Shown here: piece by piece, positions 34,672 to 42,711 of the stretch
Numbering within the stretch: the first letter of the stretch is position 1
How the letters are laid out: each line of letters starts with the position of its first letter
From: Microbacterium helvum
Lineage (GTDB): Bacteria > Actinomycetota > Actinomycetes > Actinomycetales > Microbacteriaceae
Direction: 5' to 3'
Length of the DNA: 64,000 nucleotides
Assembly: GCF_014779795.1 (NCBI RefSeq)
Contig: NZ_JACXZS010000011.1
Span: 62,001 to 126,000 of the forward strand
The notes under the pieces: generated by a model
The model's input: the letters and a program-made list of their open reading frames with translations, nothing else
Database searches by the model: none
What the model was told of the DNA's origin: nothing
Program-made: the position numbers and the translations under genes

Positions 34672-36234
34672 ATGACCACCGTCGAAACCACTGTCGTCCC
34701 GCCTGCGGAGGCCACTGCCGTCCGTGTGATCCCGCATTGGATCGATGGTGCCGAGTATCCGTCGGCCTCGGGTCGTACTGCTCCGGTGTTCAACCCGGCG
34801 ACCGGTCAGGTCACCGCGCATGTGGCTCTCGCCGATCAGGTGGAGATCGGCGCGGCGATCGCGTCGGCGCGCGCCGGCTTCCAGATCTGGAGCGGGTTCT
34901 CGATCGCGAAACGGCAGGCGGTGGTGTTCGCGTTCCGTGAGCTGTTGAACGCCCGCAAGCGCGAACTCGCCGCGATCATCACCTCGGAGCATGGCAAGGT
35001 GCTCTCCGACGCGATGGGTGAGATCCTGCGTGGTCAGGAGGTCGTGGAGCTCGCGTGCGGGTTCCCGCATCTGATCAAGGGTGCGTACTCGGAGAACGTG
35101 TCGACGGGGATCGACGTGTACTCCACGAAGCAGCCGTTGGGTGTGGTGGGGATCATCTCGCCGTTCAACTTCCCGGCGATGGTGCCGATGTGGTTCTTCC
35201 CGATCGCGATCGCCGCGGGCAACGCCGTGGTGCTGAAGCCGTCGGAGAAGGACCCGTCGGCGGCGCTGTGGTTGGCCGCACTGTGGAAGGAAGCCGGGCT
35301 CCCGGACGGGGTGTTCACGGTGCTGCAGGGCGACAAGGCCGCCGTCGACGGACTGCTCGAAAGCCCCGACGTGGAGTCCATCTCGTTCGTGGGGTCGACC
35401 CCGATCGCGCAGTACATCTACGAGACCGCCTCCCGGCACGGCAAACGGGTGCAGGCCCTGGGTGGTGCGAAGAACCACATGCTGGTGCTGCCCGACGCCG
35501 ACCTGGACCTGGTCGCCGACTCCGCCGTGAACGCCGGCTACGGTGCCGCCGGGGAACGCTGCATGGCGATCTCGGTGGTCCTCGCCGTCGAGCCGGTCGC
35601 CGACGACCTCATCGCGAAGATCCAGGACCGCATCGCGAAGCTCCGCATCGGCAACGGCGCGGCCGGCCTGGAGCCGGACGGCATCGAACCCGACATGGGA
35701 CCTCTGATCACCGGCATCCACCGTTCCAAGGTCTCGGAGTATGTGGACATCGCCGAGGCCGACGGGGCGCAGGTCGTCGTCGACGGTCGCGGGTTCCAGG
35801 TCGACGGGCACGAGGACGGGTTCTTCTTCGGCCCCACTCTGCTCGACAAGGTGCCCACCACCAGCCGCGCGTACACCGAGGAGATCTTCGGACCGGTGCT
35901 GTCGGTGGTCCGCGTCGCGTCCTACGACGAGGCCCTGGAGCTCATAAACTCCGGCCAGTTCGGCAACGGCACCGCGATCTTCACGAACGACGGCGGCGCC
36001 GCCCGCCGGTTCCAGAACGAGGTGCACGTCGGCATGATCGGCATCAACGTGCCGATCCCCGTCCCGGTGGCGTACCACTCGTTCGGCGGCTGGAAGAAGT
36101 CGCTGTTCGGCGACGCGAAGGCGTACGGCGTGCACGGGTTCGACTTCTTCACCCGCGAGAAAGCCATCACCAGCCGCTGGCTCGACCCGGCCAGCCACGG
36201 CGGCATCAACCTCGGCTTCCCGCAGAACAACTGA
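34672..36234 (+). CDS. mmsA: CoA-acylating methylmalonate/malonate-semialdehyde dehydrogenase
   Basis: A 520-residue aldehyde dehydrogenase of the MmsA/IolA type, turning (methyl)malonate semialdehyde, CoA and NAD into propionyl-CoA or acetyl-CoA plus CO2. Family marks are PFNFPAMVPMWFFPIA, KPSEKDPSA, FVGSTPIAQYIY and the catalytic Cys in GAAGERCMAIS (about residue 297). ATG 34672 follows AAGGAAAG. With the adjacent omega-aminotransferase it forms a short beta-alanine or beta-amino-acid route (amine to semialdehyde to acyl-CoA). Codon choice in the first half (more TTG, GGT) differs slightly from its neighbours. Confidence 0.92.
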   Translation: MTTVETTVVPPAEATAVRVIPHWIDGAEYPSASGRTAPVFNPATGQVTAHVALADQVEIGAAIASARAGFQIWSGFSIAKRQAVVFAFRELLNARKRELAAIITSEHGKVLSDAMGEILRGQEVVELACGFPHLIKGAYSENVSTGIDVYSTKQPLGVVGIISPFNFPAMVPMWFFPIAIAAGNAVVLKPSEKDPSAALWLAALWKEAGLPDGVFTVLQGDKAAVDGLLESPDVESISFVGSTPIAQYIYETASRHGKRVQALGGAKNHMLVLPDADLDLVADSAVNAGYGAAGERCMAISVVLAVEPVADDLIAKIQDRIAKLRIGNGAAGLEPDGIEPDMGPLITGIHRSKVSEYVDIAEADGAQVVVDGRGFQVDGHEDGFFFGPTLLDKVPTTSRAYTEEIFGPVLSVVRVASYDEALELINSGQFGNGTAIFTNDGGAARRFQNEVHVGMIGINVPIPVPVAYHSFGGWKKSLFGDAKAYGVHGFDFFTREKAITSRWLDPASHGGINLGFPQNN

Positions 36235-36270
36235 CCACCGACCGGAACCGGAGATGACCGTACGACCGAG

Positions 36271-36313
36271 GCGTTTCGTCTCCGCTCCTTCGTCGCTCCG
36301 CTCAACGACCGGG
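36271..36313. repeat. Dispersed palindromic repeat, copy 3
   Basis: GCGTTTCGTCTCCGCTCCTT to CTCAACGACCGGG lies between mmsA and the aminotransferase gene and is almost identical to the left half of copy 1. It occupies half of the 95-bp gap of a presumed operon. Confidence 0.75.
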
Positions 36314-36329
36314 AGACTTGAGGACCCAC

Positions 36330-37694
36330 ATGACTGACACACTCCTTGCCGACCTCGAGGCCGACGCGCGCGTGCGCGCCGACGACCGCGGGCACGTGTT
36401 CCACTCGTGGAGCGCGCAGGCCCTCATCGATCCGCTGCCCATCGCGGGCGGCGAGGGCTCGACGTTCTGGGACTACGCCGGCAACGCCTACCTCGACTTC
36501 AGCTCGCAGCTGGTGAACCTCAACCTGGGGCACCAGCATCCGGATCTCGTCCGCGCGATCCAGGAGCAGGCAGGCCGTCTCGCGACGATCCAGCCGTCGA
36601 TGGCCAACGACGTGCGCGGCGAGCTCGCACGCCGCATCGCCGAGGTCGCCGGCGACGGGTTCGAGAAGGTGTTCTTCACCAACGGCGGGGCCGACGCCAA
36701 CGAGAACGCGGTGCGCATGGCGCGCCTGTTCACCGGCCGCCGCAAGATCATGTCGATGTACCGCAGCTACCACGGCAACACCTCGACCGCGATCAGCCTG
36801 ACCGGCGACCCGCGCCGCTGGCCGAACGAGCCCGCCGACGGGTCGATCGTGCACTTCCACGGCCCGTACGCCTACCGCTCGTCGTTCCACTCCGACAGCC
36901 CCGAGCAGGAGACGGCACGCGCCCTGCAGCACCTCGAGCAGACGATCGTGCTGGAAGGCGCGGCGACGATCGCCGGCATCCTCATCGAGACGATCGTCGG
37001 CACCAACGGCGTGCTCGTCCCCCCGCCCGGGTACCTCGCCGGCGTGCGCGAGCTGTGCGACAAGTACGGCATCGTCTATATCGCCGACGAGGTGATGGTC
37101 GGCTTCGGCCGCGTGGGTGAGTGGTTCGCGTTCCAGGCGTTCGACGTGCAGCCCGACCTCATCACCTTCGCGAAGGGCGTGAACTCCGGCTACGTGCCGC
37201 TCGGCGGCGTCGTGATCTCGGACCGCATCGCCGCGCACTTCGACACCGTGTCGTTCCCGGGCGGCCTCACCTACTCGGGCCATCCGCTGGCGTGCGCGGC
37301 GGGCGTCGCCACGTTCGAGGTGTTCGAGCGCGACGGCATCCTCGAGCGGGTCCGCGACCTCGGCGAGCGCGTCGTCGGGCCGCGCCTGCGCGAGATCGCG
37401 TCGCGCCACCCCTCGGTCGGCGAGGTGCGCGGCTTGGGCCTGTTCTGGGCGATCGAGCTGGTCAAAGACCGCGAGACGCGCGAACAGCTCGTCCCGTTCA
37501 ACGCGAGCGGAGCGGATGCCGCACCAGTCGCTGCGGTCGCCGCCGCGTGCAAGCGCGACGGCGTCTGGCCGTTCACGCACTTCAACCGCGTGCACGTGGC
37601 ACCGCCGCTCGTCATCACCGAGGAGGAGCTGCTCCGCGGCCTCGACGTGATCGACCGGGCGCTCTCGGCCGCCGACGAGTACGTCACGCGCTGA
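36330..37694 (+). CDS. Class III (omega-amino acid) aminotransferase
   Basis: A 454-residue PLP-dependent aminotransferase that moves a terminal amino group from an omega-amino acid or diamine to pyruvate or 2-oxoglutarate. GGADANENAVRMAR and IADEVMVGFGRVGEW are the PLP phosphate and ring contacts, and K281 in FAKGVNSGY carries PLP. Start ATG 36330 has GAGGAC upstream; TTG 36318 is less likely. It follows mmsA and probably supplies its semialdehyde. Confidence 0.9.
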   Translation: MTDTLLADLEADARVRADDRGHVFHSWSAQALIDPLPIAGGEGSTFWDYAGNAYLDFSSQLVNLNLGHQHPDLVRAIQEQAGRLATIQPSMANDVRGELARRIAEVAGDGFEKVFFTNGGADANENAVRMARLFTGRRKIMSMYRSYHGNTSTAISLTGDPRRWPNEPADGSIVHFHGPYAYRSSFHSDSPEQETARALQHLEQTIVLEGAATIAGILIETIVGTNGVLVPPPGYLAGVRELCDKYGIVYIADEVMVGFGRVGEWFAFQAFDVQPDLITFAKGVNSGYVPLGGVVISDRIAAHFDTVSFPGGLTYSGHPLACAAGVATFEVFERDGILERVRDLGERVVGPRLREIASRHPSVGEVRGLGLFWAIELVKDRETREQLVPFNASGADAAPVAAVAAACKRDGVWPFTHFNRVHVAPPLVITEEELLRGLDVIDRALSAADEYVTR

Positions 37695-37702
37695 GCCGAT
37701 TC

Positions 37703-37720
37703 GAGTAGTCCGCTACTCGC
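37703..37720. promoter_or_regulatory. Operator-like palindrome CGAGTAG-N4-CTACTCG, site A
   Basis: Perfect 7-bp arms with spacer TCCG, 54 bp upstream of the first collagen-like gene. The same 18-bp palindrome occurs at 39842 before the second collagen-like gene and, with one mismatch, at 40085. Confidence 0.75.
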
Positions 37721-37731
37721 ACCGCGACGGC

Positions 37732-37767
37732 CTCCCGGGCCGATCCTGAACGGATCGACCCGGGAGG
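37732..37767 (+). promoter_or_regulatory. Stem-loop sequestering the Shine-Dalgarno of the first collagen-like gene
   Basis: CCTCCCGGG (37732-37740) pairs with CCCGGGAGG (37759-37767) and the inner CGATCC with GGATCG, giving about 15 base pairs with a one-base bulge. The 3' arm contains the ribosome site GGGAGG 6 nt before ATG 37774, so the structure should reduce translation unless opened. It could also end transcripts from the aminotransferase gene. Confidence 0.55.
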
Positions 37768-37773
37768 TACGTC

Positions 37774-38487
37774 ATGAGACGGCACACCATCGCCGCGGCT
37801 CTGGCCGCAGGGCTCGTCCTTGTCGGCGGCGCCGCCTTCGCGGCCGCCCCGGCCCTCACCGCGTCGACGATCACGGCGTGCGCGGGTGCCGACGGCAAGC
37901 TTCGACTGGTGGATGCCTCCACCCAGTGCCGCCCGCCAGAGAAGGCGATCAGCTGGAACACGGTGGGCCCGCAGGGCCCGGCAGGTCCGGCAGGTCCGGC
38001 GGGCCCGCAGGGCGAGACCGGGGCGACCGGGGCCACAGGACCGACCGGGGCCACGGGGGCGACCGGACCCGCAGGGCCTGCCGGACCGACCGGACCGGCG
38101 GGCGTCGGCGGCAAGGGTTACGGAGTCTGGGGCGAGCTGCCTGCGGTCTCGCACCTCGGAAACGGCACCGTCGCGTCGCTGTCGCTCCCGGCCGGGTCGT
38201 ACGTTCTCACCGCAGCCGTCCGCGCGGACACCGAGAGCTCGAGCGCGAGCGAGGAGGTCGCGATCAGCTGCGCGCTCATGTACGAGACGTCGACGCTCGC
38301 GACGGCAGGAGAGACGCCGGGCAACTTCTTGACACAGACGTTCTACGGACGAAGCAGCCTCGCCATGACCGCGACCCGCACGCTGTCGGCACCGGGGACG
38401 GTGTCCGTCTTCTGCGGTCAGGTCGGTGCCGACGCCGTGAGCTTCACCGCAGACATCACCGCCGTCGCCGTGAGCTCGATCGGGTGA
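37774..38487 (+). CDS. Secreted collagen-like protein A
   Basis: A 237-residue exported protein: signal peptide (residues 1-24, cleaved near AFAAA), a short N-terminal domain with two Cys and the pattern ITACAG..GKLRLVD..TQCRPPEKAISW, then about 14 Gly-X-Y triplets (GPQGPAGPAGPAG, GATGATGPTGATG) at residues 67-110, then a beta-rich C-terminal domain of about 125 residues containing two Cys. The collagen segment should trimerise, holding the C-terminal heads outside the cell. It is paralogous to the gene at 39781 and shares its upstream palindrome. Confidence 0.85.
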   Translation: MRRHTIAAALAAGLVLVGGAAFAAAPALTASTITACAGADGKLRLVDASTQCRPPEKAISWNTVGPQGPAGPAGPAGPQGETGATGATGPTGATGATGPAGPAGPTGPAGVGGKGYGVWGELPAVSHLGNGTVASLSLPAGSYVLTAAVRADTESSSASEEVAISCALMYETSTLATAGETPGNFLTQTFYGRSSLAMTATRTLSAPGTVSVFCGQVGADAVSFTADITAVAVSSIG

Positions 38488-38493
38488 TCCGCC

Positions 38494-38619
38494 ATGTCCA
38501 CACGGAGCATCGGGTCGGCCGCGGCGGCGGCGCTCGTTCTGGGGATCGCGGCGGCCGCGCTGGGGGCGGCCGCCGCAACTCCTTGTTCCGGTTGCGGTGG
38601 CTGCGTTCTGCACGGCTGA
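38494..38619 (+). CDS. 41-residue exported Cys-rich peptide
   Basis: A short gene 6 nt after the collagen-like stop: ATG 38494 to TGA 38617. The product has a basic start (MSTRS), a hydrophobic Ala/Leu/Gly core of about 24 residues and the tail TPCSGCGGCVLHG with a CxxCxxC cluster. It looks like a membrane-anchored or secreted metal-binding or disulfide peptide, translationally coupled to collagen-like protein A. Its codon usage is consistent with a real gene, but no ribosome site is clear. Confidence 0.5.
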   Translation: MSTRSIGSAAAAALVLGIAAAALGAAAATPCSGCGGCVLHG

Positions 38620-38716
38620 GCGCGGCATCCCGAATCGTTCCGATGCGAGGGAATAGATGAGCCTTGCCTCAGGTTGTCCTTATATCCAGCACCAGGTGGT
38701 GCCGCAGGAGGGGACT

Positions 38717-39124
38717 GTGGGCAAGAACTACATCGACATCGAGAACGACCAGGGCGAGACGCTGCGCTACCGCAAGCACGTCAACGGTCGTGGCCTCATC
38801 GCGCATGGAGCGAAGGTGCACCCGAGCGCCGTCGTCGAAGCGGGGGCGTATGTCGAACCGGGCGTGCAGATCGCCGCGGGCGCGCATGTCGGCCGCGGCG
38901 TATGGGTCGAGACGGACGCCGTCATCGGGCCCAACGCGGTGATCGAGCCGCACGCGCACATCGGCCCGCGGGCCGCCATCGGCCCGAAGGCCAAGATCGG
39001 CGTGCGCACCCAAGTCGGTCACGATGCCCGGGTCGCCGGCGGCTCCCTGATCGGCGACGATGTCACGATCGCCGACGGCGAGCGCGTCGCCACCGACAAG
39101 CGGGGGCTTCGCCTGGCCGCGTGA
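38717..39124 (+). CDS. Left-handed beta-helix (hexapeptide repeat) protein
   Basis: A 135-residue protein made of imperfect [LIV]-G-x4 hexapeptides from residue about 30 to 125 (VHPSAVVEAGAYVEPGVQIA and on), the fold of acyl- and sugar-acyltransferases and of gamma-carbonic anhydrases. A catalytic His is not clear. GTG 38717 is set by GGAGGGG at 38707-38713; the ATG at 38657 lacks a ribosome site. It ends 3 nt before the convergent collagen-like gene B. A link to cell-surface sugar modification is inference. Confidence 0.75.
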   Translation: MGKNYIDIENDQGETLRYRKHVNGRGLIAHGAKVHPSAVVEAGAYVEPGVQIAAGAHVGRGVWVETDAVIGPNAVIEPHAHIGPRAAIGPKAKIGVRTQVGHDARVAGGSLIGDDVTIADGERVATDKRGLRLAA

Positions 39125-39127
39125 CGC

Positions 39128-39781
39128 TCACCCGTGCAGTGTCGACAGACGGATGGCGGTGAGGCTCGCGCTGAAGCCGGCACGCTCGACGCCGTCGATC
39201 ACGCACTTCACCCCGAGTACCGTGTCGGAGGGACTCTGCACCGCGCCGGTCAGTGCCAGTGACGCGGTCCCCTCGTAGTGCCCGACGGCGAGAGCGTCCA
39301 CCGGTGGCTCATGGGTCTGCGTCAGCACCGAATCGGTCGAGGTGAGCCAGCACCACACCATGGGGTCGTCCGCGGCGATCGTCGCAAGACCGGTCGCCGT
39401 GACGTGCGCCGTGACCAGATAGGAGCCGGCGGGAACGGACACATCCGCGATCACGGGACCGGCATCGGCAGCGACCTCGCGGATCTCACCGGATCCGGCA
39501 TAGCCGTCGGCCCCGCCCGCGGGTCCCGCGGGCCCCGCAGGCCCCGCAGGCCCCGTCGGCCCCGCAGGCCCGGCCGGGCCCGGTTCTCCGCTGCGGCTCC
39601 ACGTGACGAGCTTCTCGGGGGCACGGCAGCTCGACGCAGAGCCGACAATGCGCAACTGTCCGGTCGTCGCGTTCGAGCACGCGATGATCGTGTCGGTCGT
39701 CGTCTGCGTGATCGTCGCCCCCACGACACCCCCGATCACGAGTGACAGGGCCGCCACAGCGGCGGCCGCGCGCGTCTTCAT
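39128..39781 (-). CDS. Secreted collagen-like protein B
   Basis: A 217-residue paralogue of protein A: signal peptide (1-22), Cys-containing N-domain (IIACSNATTGQLRIVG, CRAPEKLVTW), about eight Gly-X-Y triplets (EPGPAGPAGPTGPAG, residues 67-95), and a C-terminal beta domain of about 120 residues. ATG 39781 follows GGGAGGGG. Site B (39842-39859) lies 61 bp upstream, nearly the same spacing as site A to gene A, which points to common control. Confidence 0.85.
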   Translation of the reverse strand: MKTRAAAAVAALSLVIGGVVGATITQTTTDTIIACSNATTGQLRIVGSASSCRAPEKLVTWSRSGEPGPAGPAGPTGPAGPAGPAGPAGGADGYAGSGEIREVAADAGPVIADVSVPAGSYLVTAHVTATGLATIAADDPMVWCWLTSTDSVLTQTHEPPVDALAVGHYEGTASLALTGAVQSPSDTVLGVKCVIDGVERAGFSASLTAIRLSTLHG

Positions 39782-39841
39782 GTCGTTCCCCTCCCGACGT
39801 CACGGACGAGAGAAGCATGTCTCGTCCCGAGCAGCCGGGCG

Positions 39842-39859
39842 CGAGTAGACCGCTACTCG
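39842..39859. promoter_or_regulatory. Operator-like palindrome CGAGTAG-N4-CTACTCG, site B
   Basis: Perfect 7-bp arms with spacer ACCG, 61 bp upstream of collagen-like gene B and overlapping the 3' end of the 71-residue HTH gene. Confidence 0.75.
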
Positions 39860-40068
39860 AAACTCGCGGTGCCGCTGCCGTGCCCGAGCGCCGCGAGCTT
39901 CGCGTGCGCGACGGCAAGATGACCAGGCACAGCCTCGACGGGAAGGCCAAGCGCGCGGGAGATGAGCTCGGCCGAGGCATCGTCACGCTCCAGCCGCAGC
40001 GCGACGGCATACGACGTCGGGAGCCGGTCGAGAAGGTCGTCATCGCTCACGCCCTCAGCGTGGCGCAT
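39853..40068 (-). CDS. 71-residue helix-turn-helix protein resembling sigma region 4
   Basis: A very small protein: LLDRLPTSYAVALRLERDDASAELISRALGLPVEAVPGHLAVAHAKL gives two helices and a recognition helix like sigma-70 region 4 (LP-x-x-YR...A-x-x-L-G-[IV]-x-x-x-x-V-x-x-x-L-x-x-A). No region 2 or ligand domain. It starts at ATG 40068 or GTG 40050 (GAGGG upstream of the latter). It lies downstream of the LuxR gene on the same strand, behind site C, so it is probably part of this regulatory circuit. Confidence 0.65.
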   Translation of the reverse strand: MRHAEGVSDDDLLDRLPTSYAVALRLERDDASAELISRALGLPVEAVPGHLAVAHAKLAALGHGSGTASFE

Positions 40069-40084
40069 CGCGGCCGAGACCCCG

Positions 40085-40102
40085 CGCGTAGTGGCCTACT
40101 CG
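40085..40102. promoter_or_regulatory. Operator-like palindrome, site C (one mismatch)
   Basis: CGCGTAG-TGGC-CTACTCG has the same 7-4-7 geometry as sites A and B with one base changed in the left arm. It lies in the 42-bp gap between the LuxR gene stop and the 71-residue HTH gene start. Confidence 0.6.
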
Positions 40103-40110
40103 TCCTGCCC

Positions 40111-42711
40111 TCAGCCGAGGAATCGCCCGAGCTCGTCCCGGTGGGTGATCCCCAGCTTCTGATTGATGCGGTACAGGTGCCCCTCGACGGTCCGCACCGA
40201 GACGAACAGCCGCTCCGAGATCTCGTGATTCGTCGCACCGTGCGCAGCGAGCTCGGCGATCTCCCGCTCCCGGCCGGTGAGCGGCAGCGGTGCGCGAGCG
40301 CGCGCCATGGCGGGGGTCTGGATGCCTCCGCCCCTGGCCGCTGCGCGCTCCATGCGGACGCGCGCCTCGGCCGCCGAGCCGATGCGCCCGCCGGCATCGA
40401 AGGCCACGGCAGCGAGAGCTGCGGCATCCGCGGCGCCGACGAGGTCGCCGAAGCCTTCGAAGCAGGCGGCTGCGTCGAGGAGCGCCGCGCCGTCGGCGGC
40501 GTCGCTCGCCGCGGCGAGCGCGGCGACCGCGGCCGCGCGAGGACCGTCGAACCCGGGAACCAGAGCGGCCGCGCGGTGCGCGAGTCCGGCCTCGCCGAAT
40601 ACCACGGCGTGCTGAAGGCCCCACACCTCTTCGGCCCGGTGCCCGCGCGCGCCGGCGACGTCGGCCGCCTGGATGGCCAGGGCGCGGGCACGCGTGGATT
40701 CGCCCTGCACCGCGGCGAACGTGGCGCGCGAGACCAGCAGCTCGGGGTCGAAGATCGGCAATGCGGCGTACACGTGCTGGTCGAGGTCGGCGGCGACCTG
40801 CGCGGCGGCCGACCGGTCGCCCGCGTAGGCCGTCGCGCGGGTGAGCATCACGAGTGTGATGTAGCGCCAGCCGCCCATGTCGCCGAATCTCTCGAGCCCC
40901 GCCCTGGCCTCGCGCAGCAGACGCATCGCGTCGTCGAGCTGCCCGGCAGACATCTGCGCGAAGCCGGCGATGCAGCTGCCGAAGAGCGATCCCGGCTCGT
41001 GCCCGAGCAGACGCGACCGCCAGGAGTCGCCCAGTTCGACGGCCTCGGCGACGCGCCCGGCCAGCCCCAGGCCGAAGACGTATGACACCGCCAGCGACAT
41101 GCCGTAGCTGGCGAACTCCGCCGCCTGCGAGGCGGCGTGCGCTCCGCGCGCGACGATCTCGGCCGCTTCTGCGGTGCGCCCCTCGGCGGCCAGCACATGC
41201 ATGAGTGCCACCGAGGCCACCGCGGTCGCCTCGTGCCCGGCATCCGGATCGTCCAGCACCCGGCGTCCGATCTTCTCGGCGTCAGGGTCCACGCGCGCGG
41301 ACGCGATCATGGCGCCCGTCGCGTCGAGCACCGGATTGCGGATGCCGCTGCTGTGGGCCGCCGCCACGACAGCGGCACCGGCATCCAGACGCGCGACGAC
41401 CCAGGCCAGGTAGCTCGCGCGATGCGTGGCGGCGAAAGCGCGTTCGTCGTCCGTGTCAGCCGCGGCTTCGAGGGCGGCAAGCTCGGCGTCGGCGGCGTTC
41501 GGGTCGGTCTGCGTCCACGCGACATGGAACGCCAGCACCCTCCGGGCGCGGACGCCTCCCCCGGCGTCGACGGCGGTGCGTGCGATGCGCGCGATGATGT
41601 CGCTGTCCGAGGTCGTCGAGGCGATCTCGGCGCCCCGGGTGAGCAGCTCGGGTTCGGGAGGCATCTCGGCGTCGAGCGACAGCACCGCGCGCTTCATGGT
41701 GTCGGCGGGGTCTTCGGCTGCCGGATCGAGCGGGGCGAGGGCGGTCACGATGCGCGCGCGCAGGCGCCGGGCGCGCAGAGTGCCGAGCGCCGCACGCCGT
41801 ACCTCGGCGAACAGCGGGTGCGCGGAGCGCACGCTCGGCCGAGGCGTTGCGCGGTCGAGGACCACCATCCCGCGTGTCTCGGCGGCTTCGACCGCCGCCG
41901 CCTCGGTGAGCGATTCGAGCACCGGGAGCTCGAGCGGTTCGGCGAGGGCGAGCACGTCGAGCACGTCGCGCACAGTGTCAGGCTGCGAGTCGATGCGCTG
42001 TTCCACCAGTTCGGTGAGGCTCGGACTCAACCGCGGCATCCCACCCCACCGCCAGACGCCGTGCATCGGGGCGAGGCGCCCGGCATCCAGCTCGCCCTCC
42101 ACCATCTGCCGCAGATACAGCACGTTGCCCTGCGACAGCTGGAACAGGCGAGCCGATGCCGCCGCCTCGAGCTGCCCGTCGAGCGCCGCTTCGACGAGCA
42201 CGGTGATCTCGTCGGCGGCGAGGGGCTGCACCTCGAGCCGCGGGAGCAGTCCCTCTGCCCAGATCGCGGTGACGGCGTCGGGGGCGGGCTCGCCGCTGCG
42301 GATCGTGATGACCAGTCGCGCCGCACGGGTCTGCGCCAGCTGCGCCACGAGCGCCGCCGACGCCGGATCGAGCCGGTGCGCATCGTCGACGACGACGAGC
42401 ACCTGCGAGGCGGGACGACCGTCGAGCAGCCGGTCGCGCAGCGCAGCGAGCCGCTGTTCGACATCGACGGCCCCCGCGTCGACCCACGGTCCGAAGGCCC
42501 CCAGCGGGATGCCCTGCGCCGTCGCTGATGCGACGGCGAACCGGGTCAGCACGCGCCGGTCGGCAGCGCGCGCGGCGGTGTCGCGCGCAAGGCGCGTCTT
42601 GCCCACCCCTGCTCGTCCGGACAGCATGATGCCGGAGCCGCCGCGACCGCACGACAGCTCGATGTAGTCCAGCTCTTCGGCACGCCCCGTCAGCGGCCAG
42701 CTCAGTGCCAC
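40111..42711 (-). CDS. Large ATP-binding LuxR-family regulator (LAL-like)
   Basis: An 866-residue regulator with an N-terminal AAA/STAND ATPase (Walker A GRAGVGKTR near residue 32, Walker B LVVVDDAHRLD near 105), a long helical TPR-like middle (about 350-780) and a C-terminal GerE HTH (LTGREREIAELAAHGATNHEISERLFVSVRTVEGHLYRINQKLG, about 803-847). Such proteins sense a ligand through the middle part and switch genes with ATP binding. It is the obvious candidate for binding the three CGAGTAG palindromes around it. ATG 42711 has only a weak ribosome site. Confidence 0.9.
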   Translation of the reverse strand: MALSWPLTGRAEELDYIELSCGRGGSGIMLSGRAGVGKTRLARDTAARAADRRVLTRFAVASATAQGIPLGAFGPWVDAGAVDVEQRLAALRDRLLDGRPASQVLVVVDDAHRLDPASAALVAQLAQTRAARLVITIRSGEPAPDAVTAIWAEGLLPRLEVQPLAADEITVLVEAALDGQLEAAASARLFQLSQGNVLYLRQMVEGELDAGRLAPMHGVWRWGGMPRLSPSLTELVEQRIDSQPDTVRDVLDVLALAEPLELPVLESLTEAAAVEAAETRGMVVLDRATPRPSVRSAHPLFAEVRRAALGTLRARRLRARIVTALAPLDPAAEDPADTMKRAVLSLDAEMPPEPELLTRGAEIASTTSDSDIIARIARTAVDAGGGVRARRVLAFHVAWTQTDPNAADAELAALEAAADTDDERAFAATHRASYLAWVVARLDAGAAVVAAAHSSGIRNPVLDATGAMIASARVDPDAEKIGRRVLDDPDAGHEATAVASVALMHVLAAEGRTAEAAEIVARGAHAASQAAEFASYGMSLAVSYVFGLGLAGRVAEAVELGDSWRSRLLGHEPGSLFGSCIAGFAQMSAGQLDDAMRLLREARAGLERFGDMGGWRYITLVMLTRATAYAGDRSAAAQVAADLDQHVYAALPIFDPELLVSRATFAAVQGESTRARALAIQAADVAGARGHRAEEVWGLQHAVVFGEAGLAHRAAALVPGFDGPRAAAVAALAAASDAADGAALLDAAACFEGFGDLVGAADAAALAAVAFDAGGRIGSAAEARVRMERAAARGGGIQTPAMARARAPLPLTGREREIAELAAHGATNHEISERLFVSVRTVEGHLYRINQKLGITHRDELGRFLG

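Noticed and set aside
39278..39745. Collagen-region frames on the opposite strand (39278-39745, 37684-38628)
   Set aside because: Gly-Pro-rich triplets give long open frames on both strands; the chosen strands have signal peptides and ribosome sites.
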